Source: Bacteroidota bacterium
GTDB lineage: Bacteria > Bacteroidota > Ignavibacteria > Kapaibacteriales > UBA2268
Assembly: GCA_004322215.1 (NCBI GenBank)
Contig: SCSM01000026.1
Span: 1-64,000 of the forward strand
Direction: 5' to 3'
Length of the DNA: 64,000 bases
Shown: in pieces, positions 37,391 to 47,450 of the stretch
Position numbering within the stretch: the first letter of the stretch is position 1
How the letters are laid out: each line of letters starts with the position of its first letter
Notes under the pieces: generated by a model
Told to the model about the DNA's origin: nothing
The model's input: the letters and a program-made list of their open reading frames with translations, nothing else
Databases searched by the model: none
Position numbers and translations under genes: made by a program

Positions 37391-39478
37391 ATGGAAGAAG
37401 AAAATAATATAGAAAATTTTGAAGAGGAATTTCAAAATTCAAAGAAACGATTATATAAATTCTGGCTGATTCTGTTATTTATCAGTATCGGATTTATAGC
37501 TGTAATAGTCAGATTATTCATAATTCAAATCATTGACGCTGATAAATACCAACTGCAAGCAAAAAGACAGCACGAAGCCAAAGTACCACTAAGAGCTGAA
37601 AGAGGAAATATTTATGACAGGAATGGGAACCTGGTAGCAGGGACTGTTATGGGTGTATCACTCGCAGCCGACCCAACCATTCTCAAGGAAAAAGAAAAGT
37701 TGTGCAGCATACTTGAAAAGTCCGTCGGATTAAATTCAATTGAATTGCTGAACAAAATTAAATCTACTGACGGAGCATTTGTGTGGCTTGCAAGAGGATT
37801 AATACCGGATGATTTAATCGGTATTGATTCAATAAAATTAAACGGATTCATCAAATACATAGAGCCGCGAAGAAATTACCTGTATTCTCCGATTGCATCA
37901 CAAATCATCGGCTGTACTGATGTCGATAACAAAGGATTATCAGGTATTGAACTCAGCTTCGATACATTGCTAAGCGGAAAAAGCGGATATATGATTATGC
38001 AAAGAGACGCAACCGGACATATACACCCGACTGCGAATCTTCCGGTTATCGAAGCATTGCACGGTAAATCAATTATAATTACGATTGATATTGAACTGCA
38101 AAGAATCATCGAATACGAGTTGAAAAAAGGAATGGAGAGGACAAATTCCCTATCAGGAACTGTTATTGCTCTCGAACCATCAAGCGGCGAAATTTTAGGA
38201 ATGGCATCTTACCCGAGCTATGACCAAAATGATTTAAAAAATGTACAAGCAATGGCAATGAAGAATAAGGCAATAACAGATTTATACGAACCCGGTTCAA
38301 CTTTTAAAACGATAACAGCTTCGGCGGCAATAGATAAAAATATAATCACACCCACTAAGATGTGCAACGGGCATTTGGGTTTGCTTGATTATGGCAAATA
38401 TCAAATTAAGGACGACCACCCGATTGGTATAGTTTCTTTTGCGGATGCACTGGCTTACTCCAGTAATGTAATTTTCTCACAAGTAGGGAACAGCATACCT
38501 GACGCTGATTTTGCTTCTTATCTTAGTAATTTCGGTTTCGGTAAAAGATGGGGTGTAGAATTATCAGGTGAACCGGCAGGTAGAATCAAAAAAGCCGAAG
38601 AATTGACTCCTGCATCAAAACGTTTTATGAGTTTCGGTTATGGAATTTCAGTAACACCATTGCAAATGATTACTGCCTATTCCGCGATTGCTAATAGAGG
38701 AGTGTTGATGAAGCCGCATATTGTAAAGGCAACAATTGATAATAATGGGGACACAACTTTTAATAATCCTAAAACAATAAGAAGAGTCATTTCTGAAAAT
38801 TCTGCAGATACGATTACTAAGATGTTAATAGGAGTTGTAGAAAAAGGGACAGGAAAATCAGCACAAATAGAAGGATATAAAGTTGCCGGTAAAACAGGTA
38901 CAACTCAGAAACTTGTTAATGGTTCTTATGCGACACAGAGTTATTATGCATCCTTTATAGGATTTTTCCCGGCAGACAGACCGAAAATTGCGTTGCTCGT
39001 ATTACTTGACAGTCCACAGGGCTCATATTACGGAGGTGCAGTGGCAGCACCAATTTTCAGAGATATTCTTATAGATTGGCTTGCTGTTAATCCGATTACA
39101 GCATCAGAAAAGGTAAACGGCAGTAAATCAAGATTCGATTCAGTATTTGTTCCCGACTTACGTGGATTATATGTGAGAGATGTCCTAAAAATAGTACAAA
39201 ATTTAAAATTAAAATTACAAAATGTGTTTGATACTAATTCGGTTATTATTTCTCAAAATCCAAAACCAACATCAAAAATAAAATTATGGGGAAAAATTGA
39301 TATAGTAGTATTTGATAAGTCAAAAAAAGCAGAATTGACTGATGTTCGGGGTTTAACTCTTCGAAGAGCTATAACTATACTTAATAATTCGGGCATTAAA
39401 TCAAGAGTTATCGGTACCGGCAAAGTTAGTGAACAACTATGGTCGGGAAGAAAATCCTGCACATTAATTTGCAAATGA
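37391..39478 (+). CDS. ftsI: FtsI/PBP2-type peptidoglycan transpeptidase with PASTA domains
   Basis: 695 residues. Cytoplasmic N-terminal tail, one membrane helix (about 23-45), dimerisation/pedestal domain (LRAERGNIYDRNGNLVA), and a transpeptidase domain with nucleophile Ser303 and Lys306 (EPGSTFKTIT), SxN motif SSN (LAYSSNVIFS) and KTG motif (VAGKTGTTQK). The C-terminus has two PASTA-like repeats (VPDLRGLYVRDVLKIVQNL; VRGLTLRRAITILNNSGIK), as in SpoVD/PBP2x-like proteins. It cross-links septal or wall peptidoglycan in the periplasm. No division-cluster genes are next to it, so it may not be the only FtsI; the symbol is a best guess. Confidence 0.85.
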   Translation: MEEENNIENFEEEFQNSKKRLYKFWLILLFISIGFIAVIVRLFIIQIIDADKYQLQAKRQHEAKVPLRAERGNIYDRNGNLVAGTVMGVSLAADPTILKEKEKLCSILEKSVGLNSIELLNKIKSTDGAFVWLARGLIPDDLIGIDSIKLNGFIKYIEPRRNYLYSPIASQIIGCTDVDNKGLSGIELSFDTLLSGKSGYMIMQRDATGHIHPTANLPVIEALHGKSIIITIDIELQRIIEYELKKGMERTNSLSGTVIALEPSSGEILGMASYPSYDQNDLKNVQAMAMKNKAITDLYEPGSTFKTITASAAIDKNIITPTKMCNGHLGLLDYGKYQIKDDHPIGIVSFADALAYSSNVIFSQVGNSIPDADFASYLSNFGFGKRWGVELSGEPAGRIKKAEELTPASKRFMSFGYGISVTPLQMITAYSAIANRGVLMKPHIVKATIDNNGDTTFNNPKTIRRVISENSADTITKMLIGVVEKGTGKSAQIEGYKVAGKTGTTQKLVNGSYATQSYYASFIGFFPADRPKIALLVLLDSPQGSYYGGAVAAPIFRDILIDWLAVNPITASEKVNGSKSRFDSVFVPDLRGLYVRDVLKIVQNLKLKLQNVFDTNSVIISQNPKPTSKIKLWGKIDIVVFDKSKKAELTDVRGLTLRRAITILNNSGIKSRVIGTGKVSEQLWSGRKSCTLICK

Positions 39479-41536
39479 TTACTTCTCAATCAAAATTCTT
39501 GAATCAGCAACAACTAACTCTTCACCTTTTTGTAATAAAGGATTCAAATCCAGTTCTTTTATTTCAGTCACTAATTCGAGTAATGTCGATAATCTAACAA
39601 TAATATCAGCAAAATTATTTTCATCAACTTTTTGCTTTCCCCTAACTCCGAGAAATATATCGTAAGATTTCAAACTGTGAATCATATCCAGTGCTTCATT
39701 ATTTGAAATCGGGCTTAAACCATAAGAAAAGTCCTTCAATACTTCAATAAATATTCCACCTAAACCACATAAAATTATATGCCCGAAATCCTTTTCATAA
39801 CTTGCACCAATGAATAATTCAAAATCAGAATGCAGCATCGGTTGTATTAATACTCCTTTAGCACCTTGTATTTTCATCAATTTTTTGTATGATTGCAATG
39901 CTTCATAATCACTATTTATATTAAGCATAACACCACCGACATCTGTTTTATGGATAATGCCGATAACCTTCATCACCAACGGAAATCCAACCTTTGAACA
40001 TGCTTTTGAAACTTGTTCCTCATAATTAACGACATATTCCTTTGCCCTTTTGATTCCGGAAATATCTAATAATTCCTTAACTAATTCCGGCTTTAAAAAT
40101 CCTTTTTCGGATTTATTTATTATTTCCATTATTCTGTTCTTATCGAATTTATATTTATTTTCAGCATTATAAAGTTTTGGAGTATTATATACTTTAGACA
40201 TTGCATTAGCTAAAACAACTTCATCCTTGAAAAATACTCTTCCAAAAGATTTAAATGTTTCAATTGCATCAGATGCCTGGACAATTGATGGGAGTACAGG
40301 TAAAATTGGTTTTTTGCAGGAATTCATTTTTTCATTTAGCAATTTATAAACAGGAGTTACATCAGTCAATCCGGGTGTACCGAATATGACGACCGAACCG
40401 TCAATATTATCGAATTTATTATCAATAAAATCCAGGATAATTCCTAACTGTTCTGCAGTTCCTGTTGCGATAAAATCTATTGGATTTGCAACCGATGAGC
40501 CATAATTTAATTTCGTCAGTAATTCATCTGCATCAATGCCTTTAATTTGTGGAATTTCAAACCCACCCTTAGATAGGGAATCAGTCAACATTACTCCGGG
40601 TCCTCCAGCGTGAGTAACTATTGCAATCCTTTTTCCTTTAAATTCAGGATAATTGAATATACCTGCGACATAAGCAAGTTCTACCCTGCCTGAACATCTA
40701 ACTACTCCGGCTTTTCTGAACAATGCATCAACAGCTAAGTCAGAGCCGGCGAGAGCGCCTGTGTGAGATGAAACTGCTCTGGAGCCGGCTTCAGTTGTTC
40801 CTGCTTTTATCCCGGCAATCCGACATCCTTTTTTGATTAAGGAGTGACAGTGTTTAAGGAATTTTTGTGGCTCATTTATTTGTTCAAGATAAATGATTTT
40901 TTTTTTCGAGCTCTTTAATTCGTCAAAAGATTCATCCCAATATTGAAGAATATCTTCCACACCAATCAATGCACTATTACCTACAGTAAATACACTCGAA
41001 AACTTTAACCCCATTGGAATTGCAGTCTCAAGTATAAATACAGCAGTAGCACCGGAACCTGACACAAAATCACAACCTTTGATGTCAAGTTCAGGCATCG
41101 GTCCACCGAACATGCCTCTGTATGCAGTAGTCATTACACCCATGCAATTTGGACCAATCAGGCATCCATTTACTTTTGTTACAATGTCAGAAATTTTTTC
41201 TTCGAGTAACTTCCCTTCACTCCCCATTTCACTGAACCCTGCAGAAAGAACAATAAAGGTCTTACATCCTGATTTTTCTATAAGACTTTCAAGTGTTTCA
41301 GGAATGATTTTTGATGAAATAGCAATTATTGCAAGTTCTGCTTTTACTAATTCAGATACATTTTTATTGCAGGTAATGCCCTGTACAACAGATTCTTTGG
41401 GATTAACAACAAACAAATCACCTTTGTAGCCGCCATCGATAATATTTTTCATCACTCTTCCACCCGGCTTGGAAATATCATTTGACCCACCGACAACAAC
41501 GATGCTCTTTGGTTCAATCAGTTCTTTTGGTATCAT
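39479..41536 (-). CDS. ADP-forming acyl-CoA synthetase (alpha-beta fusion)
   Basis: 685 residues. Converts acyl-CoA, ADP and Pi to free acid, CoA and ATP by a phosphohistidine route. The CoA-binding/Rossmann domain is N-terminal (SIVVVGGSNDISKPGG), followed by the ligase-CoA domains with the phospho-His258 in SSHTGALAGSD; the C-terminal ~230 residues are the ATP-grasp subunit (GFPLVMKVIGIIHKTDVGGV). In acetate-forming anaerobes this enzyme gives ATP during fermentation. Acyl specificity cannot be told from sequence. The stop codon is directly adjacent to that of the ftsI-like gene (39478/39479), a zero-gap convergent pair. Confidence 0.92.
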   Translation of the reverse strand: MIPKELIEPKSIVVVGGSNDISKPGGRVMKNIIDGGYKGDLFVVNPKESVVQGITCNKNVSELVKAELAIIAISSKIIPETLESLIEKSGCKTFIVLSAGFSEMGSEGKLLEEKISDIVTKVNGCLIGPNCMGVMTTAYRGMFGGPMPELDIKGCDFVSGSGATAVFILETAIPMGLKFSSVFTVGNSALIGVEDILQYWDESFDELKSSKKKIIYLEQINEPQKFLKHCHSLIKKGCRIAGIKAGTTEAGSRAVSSHTGALAGSDLAVDALFRKAGVVRCSGRVELAYVAGIFNYPEFKGKRIAIVTHAGGPGVMLTDSLSKGGFEIPQIKGIDADELLTKLNYGSSVANPIDFIATGTAEQLGIILDFIDNKFDNIDGSVVIFGTPGLTDVTPVYKLLNEKMNSCKKPILPVLPSIVQASDAIETFKSFGRVFFKDEVVLANAMSKVYNTPKLYNAENKYKFDKNRIMEIINKSEKGFLKPELVKELLDISGIKRAKEYVVNYEEQVSKACSKVGFPLVMKVIGIIHKTDVGGVMLNINSDYEALQSYKKLMKIQGAKGVLIQPMLHSDFELFIGASYEKDFGHIILCGLGGIFIEVLKDFSYGLSPISNNEALDMIHSLKSYDIFLGVRGKQKVDENNFADIIVRLSTLLELVTEIKELDLNPLLQKGEELVVADSRILIEK

Positions 41537-41678
41537 AAATTACATTATTTAAAATTCATATCAATTATAAAACAAAATTATAACAAAATTTCGTGTTGAG
41601 TTTAAAAAGATTTCTTTCAAAAGATAAAATAATTTTGTAAAATTGAAAATAATTTGCTGGTTATTCATTGGATTGAAC

Positions 41679-44414
41679 ATGAAAAATAATATTTCAATCT
41701 GTTTTATTATCACACTTCTTGCTTTGACAAGCTTATTCTCGCAACAAAAGCAACACTGGACTTCTTCAGTATTATACCAAAATTATACAGATAGTAATTT
41801 TTATAAATGCGATTTTATAAAGAATGGAATAATGAAATTACCAGCAAGATTCACATTTGGCTCATTTTATTTTACACAATTCTGGTTAATAGATACTTTA
41901 TGCTTAATTGACAATTTTTCAGTTGAAGTAAAAATTAAGAACACACCTTCAGAAAATGGAATAAGTTGTTATGATATATATTTTTGTATATACGGATTAA
42001 ATAATTCGCATTTGTTAAGTGCTTTGATGGGGAGTAATTCTTGTCAGAGTTATTCAGGAATAGATGTTAATGGATATTATATTTTAAATTCACCACAATT
42101 AATTTTCGATTCTAATAACTGGAACATATATAAATATAAATTTAAAAATAATGTATTGAATTTTTCAATAAATGATATAAATAGAATAGCCTTACCGTAC
42201 GAAGGGAATTTTTGCTATATCACTAATATTTTTATATCATTAAAAGGGAATGGCTCGGTGGACTGGATTAAAGTATATGATGAAAATGATTCACTTTATT
42301 ATTATGAAGAATTTCTTGATTGCAATAATCTTGTTTCTCCTCCTCCCTGTCAGGTGGCTGTTAATCCATCTTTAGTCATAACACAAAACAGCCCACTTTG
42401 TGAAGGTGATACATTATTTTTAGATGCTAATTCTTCGGATAATAATGTTGAATATCATTGGACAGGTCCCAATGGTTTCACATCAATCGAAAAGTCCCCT
42501 TCAATTCCAGATGTCAGAGAAAATATGTCGGGTGATTATGAATGTAAAATTATCAATAAAGGAAATTGTACAAACGGAAAGAATAAAACTACAGTCAGAA
42601 TTTATCAAAAACCAACCGTAACTTTAAATTGCGCAAATTCAAATCCTTGTAATGAAGACAGTACTTTAATAATAATTATTAATTATAATTCGAAATTTCA
42701 TTATAAGTGGTCAACGGGTGATACATTGCAAAATTTAGTTGTCAGGAAATCAGGAGATTATTATGTTGATGTTACTGATAGCAACGGATGCACAGGAAAA
42801 TCAAATATTATAAGTGTTAATTTTAATAGTGTATCAGTTTCAATATCTTGCAATAATACAAATCCCTGCATAGGTGATAGCACAATTATTGTAATTGATA
42901 ATTATACTATTGAAAATAATTATAAATGGTCAACAGGTGATACAACACAAATTATTGTTGTTACTGATTCTGGATTTTATTATGTTGATATTACAGATAG
43001 TAATGGATGCAAAGGAAGGTCGAACTTAATACAAATAAATTATAGAAATTCAATACCTGTATCAATATCATGCCCCGACACTAATCCATGCCAGGGTGAT
43101 AGTGCTTTAATAATAATAAATAATTTTAATCCAATTTATCATTATTCCTGGTCAATAGGCGAATCAACACAAAATATATATGCAAAATCTTCTGGGAATT
43201 ACTATGTTGAGGTAACTGATTCAAATGGATGTAAAAATATGTCAAATATTATTACAATTAATTTTTCCAACGAGATTCCGGTATTAATTTCATGTTCAAC
43301 ATATAAACCCTGTTATGGCGATAGTGTTTCAATTACAATTGATAATTATAATCCTAAAAACAAATATAAATGGTCAACAGGTGATTCTTCAATAAGTATT
43401 ACTGTAAAAGAAACAGGACAATACTATGTTGAAGTAATTGATGAAAATGGTTGTAAAGGAAAGTCCAACATTATTAAAGTTGAGTTCCTTAATATTTCAG
43501 ATGTTACAATATCATGCAATAATCCAAACCCATGTAAAGATGACAGTGCTTTTATAAAAATTGATAATTATAATCCTAAATTTAAATACAGATGGTCAAC
43601 CGGAGATTCATCTGAAAGTATTTATGCAAAAACTCCGGGTAATTACGATGTTGAAGTGATAGATTCCAATGGGTGCAAAGGAAAGTCTAATATTATTAAC
43701 ATCAATTTCAATGAACTGCAGGGAATAATCATTGAAAATGAACCTCCTGATACTTTAATATTTGACTCAGTAGGTGTTGGGGGCATTACATATAAAAAAA
43801 TTAAAATAAGAAATCCATCAAAAGATACTTTAGAAATAAATAATGTTATTTTATTCCGAAATATTGAGTTTTCAATACCGCAGAGCCAATTGCCATTAAT
43901 TTTACTTCCTTCGGAAATCAAAGAACTTACAGTTTATTTTGCAACTAATAAATTTGGTGTGCATTGTGATACTTTATTTTTGTCCGGATTATGTGTTGAT
44001 ATTAAAATGATACTTATTGGAATATCAACTTCAAATCAAAGTTCAGGATTATCTAAGTGTAATATTCCCATAACTATTCGTACAATTTCAGATAGCCAGA
44101 AAATTATAATTGAACCACCTAATCCAAACCCGATTACAAATTCTGTTAATATAATTTTTACAATCGTAGATAATAATTTAGAAAATAATAACTTAACTGA
44201 AGAACAAATTAAATGTGAACTTATTGACTTTCTCGGTTCAAAAATCAACATAAATTATAATGTAGAATTAATTAGAACAAATAATTTAGTTTCAGGAAAA
44301 ATCAGCGGTTATTTAAAAAATTATTTATCAAACGGATATTACATATTAAGATGCAAACTGATAATTAATAATACGTCATTTTCTCAAAGTTTCCCAATTT
44401 TACTAATCCAATAA
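41679..44414 (+). CDS. Secreted Ig/PKD-like repeat protein with five Cys-rich repeats
   Basis: 911 residues from ATG 41679 (MKNNISICFIITLLALTSLF signal); an upstream TTG at 41643 is rejected because it would precede the signal. An N-terminal laminin-like or lectin-like domain (about 25-220) is followed by one Ig-like domain and five ~70-residue repeats (42618-43709) of the form SISCNN.NPC.GDS ... YKWSTGDS ... GYYVEV.DSNGCKGKSNII, each with three cysteines. Then comes an Ig-like domain (about 43720-44030, KIKIRNPSKDTLEINN) resembling ASH/HYDIN-like modules. The C-terminus begins PPNPNPITNSVNIIF and resembles a T9SS sorting domain, less clearly than the others. Probably a surface adhesin-like protein. 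Confidence 0.83.
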   Translation: MKNNISICFIITLLALTSLFSQQKQHWTSSVLYQNYTDSNFYKCDFIKNGIMKLPARFTFGSFYFTQFWLIDTLCLIDNFSVEVKIKNTPSENGISCYDIYFCIYGLNNSHLLSALMGSNSCQSYSGIDVNGYYILNSPQLIFDSNNWNIYKYKFKNNVLNFSINDINRIALPYEGNFCYITNIFISLKGNGSVDWIKVYDENDSLYYYEEFLDCNNLVSPPPCQVAVNPSLVITQNSPLCEGDTLFLDANSSDNNVEYHWTGPNGFTSIEKSPSIPDVRENMSGDYECKIINKGNCTNGKNKTTVRIYQKPTVTLNCANSNPCNEDSTLIIIINYNSKFHYKWSTGDTLQNLVVRKSGDYYVDVTDSNGCTGKSNIISVNFNSVSVSISCNNTNPCIGDSTIIVIDNYTIENNYKWSTGDTTQIIVVTDSGFYYVDITDSNGCKGRSNLIQINYRNSIPVSISCPDTNPCQGDSALIIINNFNPIYHYSWSIGESTQNIYAKSSGNYYVEVTDSNGCKNMSNIITINFSNEIPVLISCSTYKPCYGDSVSITIDNYNPKNKYKWSTGDSSISITVKETGQYYVEVIDENGCKGKSNIIKVEFLNISDVTISCNNPNPCKDDSAFIKIDNYNPKFKYRWSTGDSSESIYAKTPGNYDVEVIDSNGCKGKSNIININFNELQGIIIENEPPDTLIFDSVGVGGITYKKIKIRNPSKDTLEINNVILFRNIEFSIPQSQLPLILLPSEIKELTVYFATNKFGVHCDTLFLSGLCVDIKMILIGISTSNQSSGLSKCNIPITIRTISDSQKIIIEPPNPNPITNSVNIIFTIVDNNLENNNLTEEQIKCELIDFLGSKININYNVELIRTNNLVSGKISGYLKNYLSNGYYILRCKLIINNTSFSQSFPILLIQ

Positions 44415-44427
44415 CTGTAATATAATT

Positions 44428-45243
44428 TTATATCTTTGATAATTTATAGAAAAGCCAGGATATTAATCCTGAGGGTAGTAATGTAAGTATCTTTTCTCCA
44501 AATAATCTTAAATAATCCGAAATTCTAAATTTTAAATCTAACCGATATTTATTTTTTAATTTAATTGTATTTCTAAGCTGAAGTTTTGTATTTCTACTTT
44601 TGATATTTGTTCTATTCTGATAATATTTATATAATGACTCATCCAGGTTAAAAAACCTAACTCCGCTAAGATACCATCTGAACCATAATTCATAATCCTC
44701 GACAAATTTGAATTGTTCGTTTTCACTATAATATCCGAATTTCTCAAATATTTCTTTTCTAATCATTAATGTAGGATGCCCTAGCGGATTGTATTTTCTT
44801 ATAAATTTATCAGGTCTATTTTGATACTTCCTGCAGAAAATTATTTTACCATGTTCATCAACATAATCCATAGCAGTTCCGAGAACATTAATATCAGGAT
44901 TAGAATTTAAAAATTTAATTTGCTTTTCAAATCGGTGTGACGTGGATTCATCATCGGCATCCTGCCTTGCAATAAAATCACCAAAAGAAGCATTTACACC
45001 GATGTTTAATGTCGGTGCAACTCCAAGATTTTTATCATTTATTATTAATTTTATTCTGTCATCATCATTTTTAAAATCATTAATCAATGCAATAGCATCA
45101 TAATTCTGAGGATTATCGAGTACAATAATAAATTCATAATCCTGAAAAGTTTGATTTAGTATTGATACAATTGACCTATTTAGAACTTTTTGTTCTTCAT
45201 TATAAGCAGGCATAACAACAGATAATAAAGGAGATTTATTCAA
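44428..45243 (-). CDS. Family 2 glycosyltransferase
   Basis: 271 residues, GT-A fold. VVMPAYNEEQKVLNRSIVSI at the N-terminus, metal/nucleotide site ARQDADDES, then LWFRWYLSG region and a basic C-terminus. Transfers a sugar from a nucleotide donor, probably in the cytoplasm at the membrane. It overlaps the upstream GT4 gene by 4 bp and is the last gene of the glycan run. Resembles the GT2 at 46435-47448 and may be an old duplicate. Donor and acceptor unknown. Confidence 0.92.
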   Translation of the reverse strand: MNKSPLLSVVMPAYNEEQKVLNRSIVSILNQTFQDYEFIIVLDNPQNYDAIALINDFKNDDDRIKLIINDKNLGVAPTLNIGVNASFGDFIARQDADDESTSHRFEKQIKFLNSNPDINVLGTAMDYVDEHGKIIFCRKYQNRPDKFIRKYNPLGHPTLMIRKEIFEKFGYYSENEQFKFVEDYELWFRWYLSGVRFFNLDESLYKYYQNRTNIKSRNTKLQLRNTIKLKNKYRLDLKFRISDYLRLFGEKILTLLPSGLISWLFYKLSKI

Positions 45244-46430
45244 TCACTATTCTCCATTAAACTTAGATATAATTTTTCATAATCATCAGCAATTTTCTCC
45301 CAGGTAAATCTTTTCTGCCATTCATTAAAGCCGGATTCAGCCATTTTTACTCGCATTTCACGGTTATGATAAAATTGTTCCAAAATAGTTACACTTTCCT
45401 TAATTTTTGCTTTACTCAATCCCCTGAATATTTTGGTTGGCATTAAAAATCCTGAATCAGACCATTCGATAATTTCAGAAGAATTACCGACATCCGTTAC
45501 CAAAAATGGAGTTTTTGAAGCCAAACATTCAAATAAAACAAGAGGAGAACATTCAATATTGGAAGGAAAAAGAAACAGGTCGGCTTCTTTAAACGCCTGA
45601 ACAGTTTCTTCACGACTGAGATTCAAAACAATAACTTTTTTATTTAAGACTTTTTGTGATAAACTTTTATTAAACAATACGAGCTTAACATCAAATATCT
45701 TCATTAAGGATTTATATAAACCAACCCCTTCATTTCCAATCATAATAAGAATTGAATTATTAATATTTGCTCTGCTGAAAATGCTTAGTGCCTCAGAATG
45801 TCCCTTGAATCCCGTTCTCGAGCCAACATGCAAAATCATGAAATCATCTTTATCAATACCATAATTATATCTAAAATCAATTCCTGTATCCTCTAAAAAC
45901 TCTTTTTCATCCGCACCATTTGGTATTACTTTAATATTTTTTAATCCATTGTGCCTGGCAAATTCAATATCCCTGTACTTTTCAGATAAAAATACATTCA
46001 TATCGTAAAGTTTCATCCATTCTGCCATTTTATTATAATAATTTTTATATTTTCTCAAGTACAATCCCGAAAAACCGGTAGGAATAAAAACTTTTTTTGA
46101 GTTTAATTGAGACAGCAGAGGCAAAACTAAGTCAGTAGCCCATTGTTGAGCGGCAAAATTTGAAATAATATCAAAATCACTTTTCAAAATATAATCAATA
46201 TATTTTTCTTTATCCCCTTTTAATCCTCTGACAATATTGCCTTTAATCCCAAACTCTTCGATCTTAACTCCATTAATATTTAAATCTTTTCTTTCTGCTA
46301 ATTCTGATGTTGCGATAGTTACATCATGTCCTTTTTCAACAAGACGTTCTGATATTTGCCTTGCTACTTCTGACATACCTGTTCTGGCAGGAAGATATGA
46401 TTCAACTGTATGTAGAATTTTCAGCTTCAT
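45240..46430 (-). CDS. Family 4 glycosyltransferase
   Basis: 396 residues, GT-B fold retaining enzyme. N-terminal ESYLPARTGMSEVARQIS acceptor-side domain; C-terminal donor domain with VGSRTGFKGHSEAL and the E-x7-E-type stretch FPSNIECSPLVLFECLAS. It belongs to an operon-like minus-strand series, with a 4-bp gap from the upstream gene and a 4-bp overlap with the downstream one, so translation is probably coupled. Likely builds surface polysaccharide or glycolipid. Confidence 0.92.
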   Translation of the reverse strand: MKLKILHTVESYLPARTGMSEVARQISERLVEKGHDVTIATSELAERKDLNINGVKIEEFGIKGNIVRGLKGDKEKYIDYILKSDFDIISNFAAQQWATDLVLPLLSQLNSKKVFIPTGFSGLYLRKYKNYYNKMAEWMKLYDMNVFLSEKYRDIEFARHNGLKNIKVIPNGADEKEFLEDTGIDFRYNYGIDKDDFMILHVGSRTGFKGHSEALSIFSRANINNSILIMIGNEGVGLYKSLMKIFDVKLVLFNKSLSQKVLNKKVIVLNLSREETVQAFKEADLFLFPSNIECSPLVLFECLASKTPFLVTDVGNSSEIIEWSDSGFLMPTKIFRGLSKAKIKESVTILEQFYHNREMRVKMAESGFNEWQKRFTWEKIADDYEKLYLSLMENSD

Positions 46431-46434
46431 TATT

Positions 46435-47448
46435 TTATTTCATATACTTATTTATGATAGCTGTTAAACCCCACCAAAGTGTCCTGAAAATACCAATTTT
46501 ATCTAGCTTCAAAGTCCTTATGATGTATAAAATCATGAGTGGGGAATAAATTTTTGTAATTGCAATCAATTGTATACGTCTTACTACATCACGCTTTATT
46601 AATATAATTTCTTTTTCTGTCAATTTATTTATTGATGTAAATTTATCCAATGTTTTAATTAATAATTCAATCATTATTTTAGCATGAGAAACAAAGAAAT
46701 ATTTCCAAGTCCATAATCCTTTAATAATATTTTCATTCAAATTCTCATCAGTATAATATGATAAATTATTTTTACATATTTTTATAGCATTTTGAATTTG
46801 CCCTTCATAATGTGATAAAGATACCTTTTCCCCGCTTGTTCTTATTAATATAAGATATTCCTGAATGTTATAAAATTTTGTATGATCGATAATCCTGCTC
46901 CAGTACTGATAATCCTGAGACCACAAAGTATTACTTTCATAAAATCCAAACTTCTCAATCACACTTCTGCGCATCATTACAGAAGGGTGACACATAGGAT
47001 TTGAAAAAATGAGTGCCCATTTAATCAATGAATGAAACTCAGGATATTTTATCTTATATAATGGTTTGGTATTTTCTTTGATAGCTAAAGCGTTTGTTCC
47101 AAGGACACCTACTTCTGGATGTTTATCCAAAAAATCCAATTGTTTCTCAAATCTTAATGGTACACTTATATCATCCGCATCCATCCTGGCAATAAATTCA
47201 CCCTTACAAAATGTGTATCCATTCAAAAGTGATTTTGTCAAACCTATATTTTGTTCATTGACAACCAAATTTATTCTTATATCTTTTATTGACTTTATTA
47301 TTTTCTGACTTTTATCTGTGCAACCATCATCAACAATTATAAATTCAAAATCAGTGTAAGTCTGATTTAGAATGCTTTGTATAGCTTCTTTTAAATGCTT
47401 CTCAGCGTTATAAACAGGCATTATTACTGATATTCTTGGTGTACTCAT
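46435..47448 (-). CDS. Family 2 glycosyltransferase
   Basis: 337 residues. ISVIMPVYNAEKHLKEAIQS, VDDGCTDKS, and the DxD-type site ARMDADDISV mark the GT-A catalytic domain. The C-terminal ~100 residues (KIMIELLIKTLDKFTSINKL and on) are hydrophobic or basic and probably associate with the membrane. It is 2 bp from the epimerase gene stop. Substrates not predictable. Confidence 0.92.
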   Translation of the reverse strand: MSTPRISVIMPVYNAEKHLKEAIQSILNQTYTDFEFIIVDDGCTDKSQKIIKSIKDIRINLVVNEQNIGLTKSLLNGYTFCKGEFIARMDADDISVPLRFEKQLDFLDKHPEVGVLGTNALAIKENTKPLYKIKYPEFHSLIKWALIFSNPMCHPSVMMRRSVIEKFGFYESNTLWSQDYQYWSRIIDHTKFYNIQEYLILIRTSGEKVSLSHYEGQIQNAIKICKNNLSYYTDENLNENIIKGLWTWKYFFVSHAKIMIELLIKTLDKFTSINKLTEKEIILIKRDVVRRIQLIAITKIYSPLMILYIIRTLKLDKIGIFRTLWWGLTAIINKYMK

Positions 47449-47450
47449 AA

